Shown here: piece after piece, positions 1-6,424 of the stretch
Numbering within the stretch: the stretch's first letter is position 1
Layout: every line of letters starts with the position of its first letter
Assembly: GCA_016713865.1 (NCBI GenBank)
Contig: JADJOG010000003.1
Location: forward strand, 140,940-204,939
Length of the DNA: 64,000 nucleotides
Direction of reading: 5' to 3'
From: Flavobacteriales bacterium
GTDB taxonomy: Bacteria > Bacteroidota > Bacteroidia > Flavobacteriales_F > PHOS-HE28
Notes under the pieces: generated by a model
What the model was told of the DNA's origin: nothing
What the model saw: only the letters and a program-made list of their open reading frames with translations
Database searches by the model: none
Translations under genes and position numbers: made by a program

Positions 1-122
1 TGCTTCTGGACACGCTGCAACAGATTGAAAGTCATCTCTTGATGCGCCATTACGACGGTCTGATGAAGAGCGGGCGCATCAAGGGCAGGAATCAGGGAGC
101 GGCCTACGGCATGGCCGGATAG
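1..122 (+). CDS. secY: SecY preprotein translocase channel, C-terminal end (partial)
   Basis: The window opens inside this gene, reading in frame from base 3 to the TAG at 120-122. The last 39 residues contain LDTLQQIESHLLMRHYDGLM and then a basic GRIKGR stretch, which matches the cytoplasmic C-terminal tail of Bacteroidota SecY. SecY is the membrane channel of the Sec translocon. The stop lies 3 nt before the map start, and secY-map-infA is the expected order. Only the tail is visible, so nothing can be said about the channel itself. Confidence 0.85.
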   Translation, partial: LLDTLQQIESHLLMRHYDGLMKSGRIKGRNQGAAYGMAG

Positions 123-125
123 ATC

Positions 126-932
126 ATGGGGAGCAAGCCCCTGGTCCATCTGAGCGATGACGAGATCGCCGTGTTGAAGGAGAGTTCTTTGCTTGTTGGC
201 AAGACCTTGGCTGAAGTGGCCAAGCACATCGGGCCCGGTGTCACCACCGGCGAGCTCGACCGCTTGGCCGAAGAGTTCATCCGCGACAATGGCGCGGTGC
301 CCGGCTTCAAAGGCCTGTACGGCTGCCCGAGCACGCTGCTGATCAGCGTGAATGAGGAAGTGGTGCATGGGCTGCCGGGCAATCGTGAGCTGCGCGATGG
401 CGATGTGGCCAGCGTTGATTGCGGCGTGCTGATGAACGGCTTCTACGGCGACAGCGCATACACCTTCATGGTTGGCGAAGTGGCCGAGCCGGTGAAGCGG
501 CTGCTTCGCGTGACGCGCGAATGCCTTGAGAAAGGGATCGCAGCAGCCTTCGAGGGCAACCGCACGGGCGATATAGGCCATGCGATCCAAAGCCACGCCG
601 AGAGCAATGGCTACGGCGTGGTGCGCGAACTGGTTGGGCATGGAGTGGGGCGCAAGCTGCACGAAGCGCCCGAAGTGCCCAACTACGGGCGTCGGGGGCA
701 CGGCGTTAAGCTGGCCCAAGGCATGGTGCTCGCGATCGAACCCATGATCAACATGGGCGTGAAGGAGGTGCGCCAGCTGAAGGATGGCTGGACAGTTGTG
801 TCGCGCGATGGGAAGCCGAGCGCGCATTACGAGCACAACATCGCGGTGCGGCCCGGAAAGGCAGAGGTCTTGTCAACGTTCAGTTACATCGAGGATGTGC
901 TGAAGAAAAAAGGTGAATCGATCACCGTGTAA
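126..932 (+). CDS. map: Type I methionine aminopeptidase
   Basis: Removes the initiator methionine from nascent proteins in the cytoplasm. The 268-residue protein has the pita-bread fold signatures and all five metal ligands of type I enzymes: D98 and D109 (DCG and GDSA context), H172 (GHGVG), E205 (IEPM) and E236 (YEHN). Length is normal for the family and there is no N-terminal extension. It starts 3 nt after secY and is followed 60 nt later by infA, so it is part of the ribosomal protein transcription unit. Confidence 0.96.
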   Translation: MGSKPLVHLSDDEIAVLKESSLLVGKTLAEVAKHIGPGVTTGELDRLAEEFIRDNGAVPGFKGLYGCPSTLLISVNEEVVHGLPGNRELRDGDVASVDCGVLMNGFYGDSAYTFMVGEVAEPVKRLLRVTRECLEKGIAAAFEGNRTGDIGHAIQSHAESNGYGVVRELVGHGVGRKLHEAPEVPNYGRRGHGVKLAQGMVLAIEPMINMGVKEVRQLKDGWTVVSRDGKPSAHYEHNIAVRPGKAEVLSTFSYIEDVLKKKGESITV

Positions 933-991
933 TGCCGAAGCAGGATTCGGTATAAGCGGTGAACAATGGATTGGGAAAGGAAAAGAAGGAA

Positions 992-1213
992 ATGAGCAAG
1001 ACAGGAACAATAGAGCAGGACGGCGTCATCAAAGAGGCGCTGAGCAATGCCATGTTCCGCGTTGAGCTTGAGAACGGCCATGTGATCATCGCGCACATCA
1101 GCGGGAAGATGCGGATGCACTACATCCGGATCCTCCCTGGCGACAAAGTGAAAGTGGAGATGAGTCCTTATGATCTGAGCAAGGGCCGCATCTCCTTCCG
1201 ATACAAGAGCTAA
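992..1213 (+). CDS. infA: Translation initiation factor IF-1
   Basis: Single OB-fold S1-type protein that binds the ribosomal A site during initiation. The sequence from MSKTGTIEQDG to the end is 73 residues, the usual length. The frame is open for 11 more residues upstream (from 959), but that extension has no family counterpart, so I place the start at 992. An AAGGA purine stretch lies a few bases upstream of this ATG, one of the few Shine-Dalgarno-like sites in the window. RNA-binding positions such as FRVELENGH and GRISFRY are conserved. Confidence 0.95.
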   Translation: MSKTGTIEQDGVIKEALSNAMFRVELENGHVIIAHISGKMRMHYIRILPGDKVKVEMSPYDLSKGRISFRYKS

Positions 1214-1227
1214 AGAACAAGAGCACC

Positions 1228-1344
1228 ATGAAGGTCAGGGCCTCACTGAAGAAGCGCTCGGCGGACTGCAAGATCGTCCGCCGCAAAGGGCGCCTGTACA
1301 TCATCAACAAGAAGAACCCCAAGTTCAAGCAGCGTCAAGGCTGA
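1228..1344 (+). CDS. rpmJ: Ribosomal protein bL36, zinc-free (C-minus) form
   Basis: A 38-residue basic protein beginning MKVRASLKKRSADCK and ending in KFKQRQG, the standard length of L36. It binds 23S rRNA in the large subunit. Of the zinc-ribbon ligands C11, C14, C27 and H33 of the C-plus form, only C14 remains; the others are S11, N27 and F33. It therefore cannot hold zinc in the usual way, and this variant is normal in Bacteroidota. It lies 14 nt after infA and 13 nt before rpsM. Confidence 0.95.
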   Translation: MKVRASLKKRSADCKIVRRKGRLYIINKKNPKFKQRQG

Positions 1345-1357
1345 TAATCGCACGAGC

Positions 1358-1735
1358 ATGGCACGTATAGCAGGTATCGACCTACCCAAGCAGAAGAGGG
1401 GCTGCATCGGCCTCACTTACATCTACGGCATCGGCCGCAGCCAAGCGCTGGAGATCCTCCAGAAGAGCGGCGTGGACCCCGACACCAAGGTGGACGACTG
1501 GACCGATGATGAGCAGGCGCGCATCCGCCAGCACATCAACGAGAACGTGAAGACCGAGGGCGCGCTTCGCAGCGAGGTGCAACTGAGCATCAAGCGCTTG
1601 GTTGACATCGGAAGCCTTCGCGGCATCCGTCACCGCAGCGGATTGCCCGTTCGCGGCCAGCGCACGCGCACCAATAGCCGCACCCGTAAGGGTAAGCGCA
1701 AGACCGTGGCGAACAAGAAGAAAGCGACCAAGTAG
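1358..1735 (+). CDS. rpsM: Ribosomal protein uS13
   Basis: Small-subunit head protein that contacts tRNA and the L5 bridge. The 125 residues start MARIAGIDLPKQKRG, contain the helix-two-turn-helix segment TYIYGIGRS and end in the Lys/Arg-rich tail GQRTRTNSRTRKGKRK that reaches toward the P-site tRNA. Length is normal. Between its stop and rpsK there is a short hairpin (1750-1765, arms CGCCC and GGGCG). Confidence 0.97.
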   Translation: MARIAGIDLPKQKRGCIGLTYIYGIGRSQALEILQKSGVDPDTKVDDWTDDEQARIRQHINENVKTEGALRSEVQLSIKRLVDIGSLRGIRHRSGLPVRGQRTRTNSRTRKGKRKTVANKKKATK

Positions 1736-1797
1736 GGAGCACCCTGATGCGCCCATGAACGGGCGTATCGCGAGAATCCCGACCAATCGACAAGACA

Positions 1798-2205
1798 ATG
1801 GCAAAGCAGGAAAAAGGCGGCGCAGCCGCAGGCAAGAAGAAGAAGAAGAACGTGGTGGTGGAGGCCTTCGGGCAAGCCCACATCCAAGCCACGTTCAACA
1901 ACCTGATCGTGAGCCTCACCAACAACAAGGGCGAGGTGATCAGCTGGTCCTCTTCGGGCAAGCAAGGCTTCCGCGGCAGCAAGAAGAACACCCCGTACGC
2001 GGGCCAGGTGAGCGCCGAAGAGGCAGCACGCGAGGCCTTCGAATTGGGTCTCCGCAAGGTGAAGGTGTTCGTGAAAGGCCCAGGCGGCGGTCGCGAGAGC
2101 GCGATCCGCGCGCTGCACAACAGCGGCGTCGAGGTCACCGAGATCGTCGATATCACCCCTATGCCCCACAACGGCTGCCGTCCGCCCAAGAAGCGCCGCG
2201 TTTAA
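1798..2205 (+). CDS. rpsK: Ribosomal protein uS11
   Basis: Small-subunit platform protein. The 135 residues have a Lys-rich N-terminal extension (residues 1-18, GKKKKKN) followed by the conserved core AHIQATFNNLIVSLT, the GFRGSKKNTPYAAQ-like segment and the C-terminal NGCRPPKKRRV motif. The N-terminal extension is a few residues longer than in E. coli, as is usual for Bacteroidota. Downstream are two adjacent hairpins before rpsD. Confidence 0.97.
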   Translation: MAKQEKGGAAAGKKKKKNVVVEAFGQAHIQATFNNLIVSLTNNKGEVISWSSSGKQGFRGSKKNTPYAGQVSAEEAAREAFELGLRKVKVFVKGPGGGRESAIRALHNSGVEVTEIVDITPMPHNGCRPPKKRRV

Positions 2206-2218
2206 TCAACAACAAACC

Positions 2219-2275
2219 TGTAGGGGCGCGATGGACGCGTGCCCCGCTGTTGGTGCGGAAGAACAAGGCCGCACC
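2219..2275 (+). promoter_or_regulatory. Two tandem hairpins in the rpsK-rpsD intergenic leader
   Basis: The 84-nt gap before rpsD holds two inverted repeats. The first has outer arms GGGGC and GCCCC at 2223-2245 with an inner GCG/CGC. The second has arms GGTGCGG (2252-2258) and CCGCACC (2269-2275), a perfect 7-bp stem with a 10-nt loop. There is no T-run, so they are not terminators. S4, encoded just downstream, is a known autogenous repressor in other bacteria, so a role as a translational operator is possible; that link is inference. Confidence 0.4.
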
Positions 2276-2289
2276 CAAATCGAAGAACA

Positions 2290-2895
2290 ATGGCACGATA
2301 CACCGGACCCAAGACCCGCATCGCCCGCAAATTCAGCGAGCCCATCCTCGGCCCCGATAAGTGGCTGGAGCGCAAGCCCCACGCCCCCGGCCAGCACGGC
2401 CTGAGCAAGCGCCGCGGCAAGCAGAGCGAATACTCCACGCAGCTGAAGGAGAAGCAGAAGGCGAAGTACACCTACGGCATCCTCGAGCGTCAATTCGAGC
2501 GCATCTTCCACACCGCAGCGAGCAAGAAGGGCATCACCGGCGAGGTGCTGCTGCAACTCTGCGAGGCCCGCTTGGACAACACGGTGTTCCGCCTGGGCAT
2601 CGCGCCAACGCGCCGCGCCGCGCGCCAACTCGTGAGCCACGGCCACATCAATGTCGATGGCCAGCCTGTGAACGTGCCCAGCTACACCCTGCGCCCCGGC
2701 CAGAGCGTAGCCGTGCGCGAGAAGAGCCGTGCTCTGGAGACCATCACGAACAGCCTCGGCGTGAACAGCCGTCGATTCGATTGGCTCGAATGGAACCCAA
2801 CCAGCATGAGCGGTCGCATCATCAACTTGCCTGAGCGCGCGCAGATTCCGGAGAACATCCGTGAACAGCTGATCGTGGAATTGTACAGCAAGTAA
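2290..2895 (+). CDS. rpsD: Ribosomal protein uS4
   Basis: 16S rRNA assembly-initiating protein of the 30S subunit. The start is set at MARYTGPKTRIARKF; the 17 in-frame codons upstream are leader sequence containing the hairpins. At 201 residues it is standard. The S4 RNA-binding domain is visible at about residues 92-155 (RLDNTVFRLG ... ARQLVSHGHINVDG). The N-terminus lacks the zinc cysteines of C-plus S4, as is usual in this phylum. It is followed by a heptad-repeat array and rpoA. Confidence 0.96.
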   Translation: MARYTGPKTRIARKFSEPILGPDKWLERKPHAPGQHGLSKRRGKQSEYSTQLKEKQKAKYTYGILERQFERIFHTAASKKGITGEVLLQLCEARLDNTVFRLGIAPTRRAARQLVSHGHINVDGQPVNVPSYTLRPGQSVAVREKSRALETITNSLGVNSRRFDWLEWNPTSMSGRIINLPERAQIPENIREQLIVELYSK

Positions 2896-2910
2896 GCATG
2901 AACGGTGCGG

Positions 2911-2994
2911 GTTGTCCGTTGTCAGGCAACCGCAGCGCACTTGGAAAGGACTGACAACGGAGAACGGACAACAGACAACGAACAACGAACAAAC
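2911..2994 (+). repeat. Heptad-repeat array with opposing arms, upstream of rpoA
   Basis: From 2953 to 2994 the sequence runs as six consecutive 7-nt units: gacaacg, gagaacg, gacaaca, gacaacg, aacaacg, aacaaac. A complementary left arm, GTTGTCCGTTGTCAG, lies at 2911-2925; CCGTTGTCAG (2916-2925) pairs perfectly with 2951-2960. The array ends 4 nt before the rpoA start codon. It belongs to the same structural class as the arrays at 3998, 6384, 38429, 46204 and 47285, but uses a GACAACG unit rather than CAACCTC. Confidence 0.75.
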
Positions 2995-2998
2995 CACC

Positions 2999-3988
2999 AT
3001 GCCCATCCTCGAATTCCAGCGCCCCGATAAGGTCACGATGATCGAAAGCGATGACAAGCGCGGCACCTTCGAGTTCCGCCCGCTCGAGCCTGGCTACGGC
3101 ATCACCATCGGCAACTCGCTGCGCCGCATCCTGCTCAGCAGCCTCGAAGGCTACGCTATCGTCAGCGTGCGTGTCGAAGGCGTCGATCACGAGTTCACCA
3201 CCATCAAGGGGGTGATTGAGGACATGACCGAGATCGTGCTCAACCTGAAGCAGGTGCGCTTCCGCCGCCAGCTTGAGGATAGCAGCAACGAGCGCGTGAG
3301 CATCACCATTTCCGGTAAGGATAGCTTCACCGCAGGCGACATCGGCCGCCAAACCACCGGCTTCCAAGTGCTGAACCCTGATCTCGTGATCTGCCACATG
3401 GAGCCGAACGTGAAGCTCCACCTCGATCTCGTGGTAGGTAAGGGCCGCGGCTACGTGCCCGCAGATGAGAACAAGACCAATGCTCCCGTAGGCACCATCT
3501 TCATCGATAGCATCTTCACGCCGATCAAGAACGTGAAGTACACCGTGGAGAACACCCGCGTGGAAGAGAAGACCGACTACGAGAAACTCACCATCGAGGT
3601 GGTCACCGACGGCAGCATCAGCCCGAAGAACGCCTTGCAGGAAGCTGCCAAGATCCTGATCCACCACTTCATGCTCTTCAGCGACGAGCGCATCAGCCTC
3701 GATATCGAAGAGCGCGTGCAGGAGGAGAACTTCGACGAGGACAGCCTGCACATGCGCCAGCTGCTCAAGACCAAGCTCGTTGACATGGACCTGAGCGTTC
3801 GCGCGCTGAATTGCCTGAAGGCCGCGGATATCGAGACCTTGGGCGACCTCGTGAGCTACAATAAGAACGACCTCTTGAAGTTCCGCAACTTCGGGAAGAA
3901 GAGCCTCACCGAACTCGAGGACCTGGTGGAGAACAAGGGCCTGAGCTTCGGCATGAACCTGAGCAAGTACAAGCTGGACAAGGAGTAA
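2999..3988 (+). CDS. rpoA: DNA-directed RNA polymerase subunit alpha
   Basis: Scaffold for RNA polymerase assembly. The start MPILEFQRPDKVTM is chosen over an in-frame upstream start at 2912 because the 29 extra codons are heptad-repeat sequence. The 329 residues contain the N-terminal dimerisation domain (PLEPGYGITIGNSLRRILLSS at about residues 28-48) and the C-terminal helix-hairpin-helix domain (about 250-329, VRALNCLKAADIETLGDLV, FGKKSLTELE). Full length and intact. It is flanked on both sides by heptad arrays, a position that could influence its translation. Confidence 0.97.
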   Translation: MPILEFQRPDKVTMIESDDKRGTFEFRPLEPGYGITIGNSLRRILLSSLEGYAIVSVRVEGVDHEFTTIKGVIEDMTEIVLNLKQVRFRRQLEDSSNERVSITISGKDSFTAGDIGRQTTGFQVLNPDLVICHMEPNVKLHLDLVVGKGRGYVPADENKTNAPVGTIFIDSIFTPIKNVKYTVENTRVEEKTDYEKLTIEVVTDGSISPKNALQEAAKILIHHFMLFSDERISLDIEERVQEENFDEDSLHMRQLLKTKLVDMDLSVRALNCLKAADIETLGDLVSYNKNDLLKFRNFGKKSLTELEDLVENKGLSFGMNLSKYKLDKE

Positions 3989-3997
3989 TCAATTGCA

Positions 3998-4074
3998 GGT
4001 TGAGGGTTGAATGTTGAGTGGTTGTGGGTTCTCCCCAACCTGAAACCAAGAACCAACCTCCAACCTCCAACCGG
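3998..4074 (+). repeat. Heptad-repeat array with opposing arms, upstream of rplQ
   Basis: Eleven back-to-back 7-nt units fill the rpoA-rplQ gap. The left half reads ggttgag, ggttgaa, tgttgag, tggttgt, gggttct (3998-4032). The right half reads ccccaac, ctgaaac, caagaac, caacctc, caacctc, caaccgg (4033-4074). The two halves are roughly complementary, so the RNA could fold into a long imperfect hairpin. The right arm ends 8 nt before the rplQ ATG. Confidence 0.8.
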
Positions 4075-4082
4075 AGAGAACA

Positions 4083-4556
4083 ATGAGACACGGAAACAAG
4101 AACAACGCGCTCGGCCGCAAGAAGGCCCACCGCGACGCGCTGCTGAGCAACCTGGCTGTATCGCTGATCAGCCACAAGCGCATCGAGACCACATTGGCCA
4201 AGGCCCGCGCCCTGCGCCGTTTCGTGGAGCCGATTATCACGCGCAGCAAGGACGATAGCACCAATAGCCGCCGTATGGTCTTCGCCGACCTGCAGAACAA
4301 GGAGGCCACCACTGCGCTTTTCCGCGAGGTGGCACCGAAAGTTGCGCAGCGTCCAGGTGGCTACACGCGCATCATCAAGCTGGGCAACCGCTTGGGCGAT
4401 GCCGCCGAGATGGCCATGATCGAGCTCGTGGACTTCAATACGATCTACGTGAAGGAGAAGGCCGGTGCCGAAGCCAAGAAGACGCGCCGCAGCCGTCGCA
4501 GCAGCGGAGCCAAGAAAGCCGAAGGCGGCGAGGCTACCGAGGCGAAGGGCGAGTAA
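4083..4556 (+). CDS. rplQ: Ribosomal protein bL17
   Basis: Large-subunit protein near the exit tunnel. Starts MRHGNKNNALGRKKAHRDAL, the family signature, and includes HKRIETTLAKARALRRFVEP. At 157 residues it is longer than the roughly 120-residue core because of a Lys/Arg/Ala/Glu-rich C-terminal tail (from about residue 125), common in Bacteroidota. It is the last gene of the ribosomal operon and is followed by a terminator hairpin. Confidence 0.97.
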   Translation: MRHGNKNNALGRKKAHRDALLSNLAVSLISHKRIETTLAKARALRRFVEPIITRSKDDSTNSRRMVFADLQNKEATTALFREVAPKVAQRPGGYTRIIKLGNRLGDAAEMAMIELVDFNTIYVKEKAGAEAKKTRRSRRSSGAKKAEGGEATEAKGE

Positions 4557-4574
4557 TCGATTCTATGCAATAGT

Positions 4575-4607
4575 CGAAGGGCTCCGGAAGGGGCCTTTCG
4601 TCATTTT
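4575..4607 (+). terminator. Intrinsic terminator after rplQ
   Basis: Arms CGAAGGGCTCC (4575-4585) and GGGGCCTTTCG (4590-4600) pair over 11 positions, including two G-T wobbles, around a GGAA loop, followed by TCATTTT. It sits 19 nt after the rplQ stop and separates the ribosomal operon from the convergent guaD gene. Confidence 0.75.
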
Positions 4608-4666
4608 GGGGAATTAAATGAAGCGCCTCTCTGCAGGAACGCCTCGTTCAGGATGAAGACCGTTAT

Positions 4667-5164
4667 TCAGTATTCGACCTTCCTGGTGCTCGCCTTCCAC
4701 TTCTCGAAAGCGGCAAGCGCCTCAGTGCGCAGCAGTTGTTGCGTGAAGAGCTTGCGGTCTTCGATCGGTCGCTCGATCTCCTCGTAGATGAACTGGTCGT
4801 CGAAGTCGATGGCCGCAGCATCGCCCTTGGTGCTCGCGTAGTAGATCGCCTTCGGCCGTGCCCAGTAGATCGCGCCGAGGCACATGGGGCAGGGCTCGCA
4901 GCTGCAATAGATCTCGCAATCGTCCAGTTGGAATGAGCCGAGCACTTTGCATGCCTTGCGGATCGCCACAACCTCGGCGTGCGCGGTGGGGTCGTTCGAC
5001 GAGGTCACTTCGTTGGCTCCGCGTGCGATGATCCTGCCATCCTTCACGATCACGCACCCGAAAGGGCCGCCCTTGCCAGCCTCCACGTTCTCGATCGAGA
5101 GGCGGATGGCCTCGCGCATGTATTCCTCAGACTGCATGGCGCTAAGATGGGCAGCCGTTATCAA
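4667..5164 (-). CDS. guaD: Guanine deaminase / nucleoside deaminase (CDA fold)
   Basis: Zinc-dependent deaminase; the closest fit is the Bacillus GuaD type that converts guanine to xanthine. Zinc ligands are H62 (HAEV) with E64 as proton shuttle, and C92 and C95 (CEPCPMC). The segment NDPTAHAEVVAIRKACKVLG and the C-terminal DFDDQFIYEEI plus terminal Glu-Tyr are GuaD features rather than TadA ones. The start could instead be the ATG at 5140 (MQSEEYM), which fits the family length better than 165 residues. It is convergent with rplQ and divergent from carA. Substrate specificity is inferred. Confidence 0.85.
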   Translation of the reverse strand: MITAAHLSAMQSEEYMREAIRLSIENVEAGKGGPFGCVIVKDGRIIARGANEVTSSNDPTAHAEVVAIRKACKVLGSFQLDDCEIYCSCEPCPMCLGAIYWARPKAIYYASTKGDAAAIDFDDQFIYEEIERPIEDRKLFTQQLLRTEALAAFEKWKASTRKVEY

Positions 5165-5217
5165 CGATCGTGAAGATCCACCCGGCTGGTTTGATGCCTC
5201 GCTGCGTTTCGCGCCGA

Positions 5218-5225
5218 TAAATTCG
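5218..5225 (+). promoter_or_regulatory. Candidate -7 element for carA (TAAATTCG)
   Basis: TAAATTCG resembles the Bacteroidota -7 consensus TAnnTTTG and lies only 8 nt upstream of the carA ATG, implying a very short 5' leader if used. A TTTG lies upstream at 5190-5193, but the spacing (24 nt) is longer than the usual 19-21. A related box, TATATTCG, precedes porV. Confidence 0.35.
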
Positions 5226-5232
5226 CGCCCGA

Positions 5233-6369
5233 ATGCTCGTAAGCCATCGCCCCGAAGCCATCCTGTTACTCGCAGATGGAACGCTTTTCCGGGGCCGCGC
5301 CATCGGCGCCCCAGGCACCACCGTCGGCGAGATCTGCTTCAATACCGGCATGACCGGTTATCAGGAGGTTTTCACGGACCCGAGCTACACCGGCCAGATC
5401 ATGACCATGGCCTCGCCGCACATCGGCAACTACGGCGTGAAGGAAGGGGAGGAGGAGAGCGGCAAGGTCACCATCGCTGGCCTGGTGGTGAAGAAGTTCA
5501 GCCACTTGTGGAGCCGTCCCGGCGGCACTGGATCGCTGGATGATTACTTGAAGGCGAACAGCATCGTCGGCATCAGCGACATCGATACGCGCAAGCTGGT
5601 GCGCCACATCCGCGATCACGGCCATCAGAACGCGATCATCAGCACAGCGGTGAACGACATCGATGCACTGCGCGCGCAACTCGCACAAGCCCCCAGCATG
5701 GAAGGCCGCGAGCTCAGCAGTCAGGTGAGCACCAAAGAACCCTACGAAGTGGGCGCGTCCGATGCCGCTTTCCGAGTTGCGCTACTCGACTTCGGCGTGA
5801 AGCGCAACATCGAGCGCTGCCTGATGGAGCGCGATTGCCGCGTGCGTGTGTTCCCCATGAGCGCAACGCTTCAGGACATGCTCGCGTGGAAGCCCCATGG
5901 CATCATGCTCAGCAATGGTCCGGGTGATCCCGCAGCCATGCCTGCGAGCGTCGAACTCGTGAAGGCGATCGTAAGCAGCGGGCTTCCCGTCTTCGGTATC
6001 TGCTTGGGCCATCAGCTTTTGGCCGAGAGCCAGGGCATGCGCACCGAGAAGATGCACCACGGGCATCGCGGGATCAACCATCCGATCAAGGATCTTACGA
6101 CGGGGCGTGATGAGGTCACCTCGCAGAACCACGGTTTCGTGGTGAACCGCGCCGACGCCGAGCAGAACAGTGCCATCGAGATCACGCATGTGCATTTGAA
6201 CGATGGCAGCATCGCCGGCATCCGCCTGAAGGGCCAGCCGGTCTTCAGCGTGCAATACCACCCTGAAGCTGGTCCCGGTCCGTACGACAGCCGTTACCTC
6301 TTCGATCGTTTCGTTGTGCTGATGGGATTGGCCAAGCATCAGCAGAAATCTGTGCCGCAAGTGGTGTGA
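5233..6369 (+). CDS. carA: Carbamoyl-phosphate synthase small (glutaminase) subunit
   Basis: Supplies ammonia from glutamine to the large subunit for pyrimidine and arginine synthesis. The 378-residue protein has the N-terminal CPSase_sm domain (residues 1-150, ICFNTGMTGYQEVFTDPSY) and a class I glutamine amidotransferase domain with nucleophile C257 in GICLGHQ, the LSNGPGDP oxyanion segment and the catalytic HPE (QYHPEA). Intact. The large subunit is not in this window. A one-armed heptad array separates it from eno. Confidence 0.96.
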   Translation: MLVSHRPEAILLLADGTLFRGRAIGAPGTTVGEICFNTGMTGYQEVFTDPSYTGQIMTMASPHIGNYGVKEGEEESGKVTIAGLVVKKFSHLWSRPGGTGSLDDYLKANSIVGISDIDTRKLVRHIRDHGHQNAIISTAVNDIDALRAQLAQAPSMEGRELSSQVSTKEPYEVGASDAAFRVALLDFGVKRNIERCLMERDCRVRVFPMSATLQDMLAWKPHGIMLSNGPGDPAAMPASVELVKAIVSSGLPVFGICLGHQLLAESQGMRTEKMHHGHRGINHPIKDLTTGRDEVTSQNHGFVVNRADAEQNSAIEITHVHLNDGSIAGIRLKGQPVFSVQYHPEAGPGPYDSRYLFDRFVVLMGLAKHQQKSVPQVV

Positions 6370-6383
6370 ACGCAGCACAAAGG

Positions 6384-6418
6384 CAACCCTCAACCCGCTC
6401 AACACTCAACCTACAACA
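6384..6418 (+). repeat. One-armed heptad array upstream of eno
   Basis: Five 7-nt units (caaccct, caacccg, ctcaaca, ctcaacc, tacaaca) occupy most of the carA-eno gap and end 6 nt before the eno start codon. Only the C/A-rich strand is present; the complementary GGTTGAG arm seen in other arrays is missing. Confidence 0.65.
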
Positions 6419-6424
6419 CCACGA

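Noticed and set aside
2912..2998. N-terminal extension of RpoA by 29 residues
   Set aside because: It consists of heptad-repeat sequence; alpha subunits of this phylum begin at the MPILEFQ-type start.
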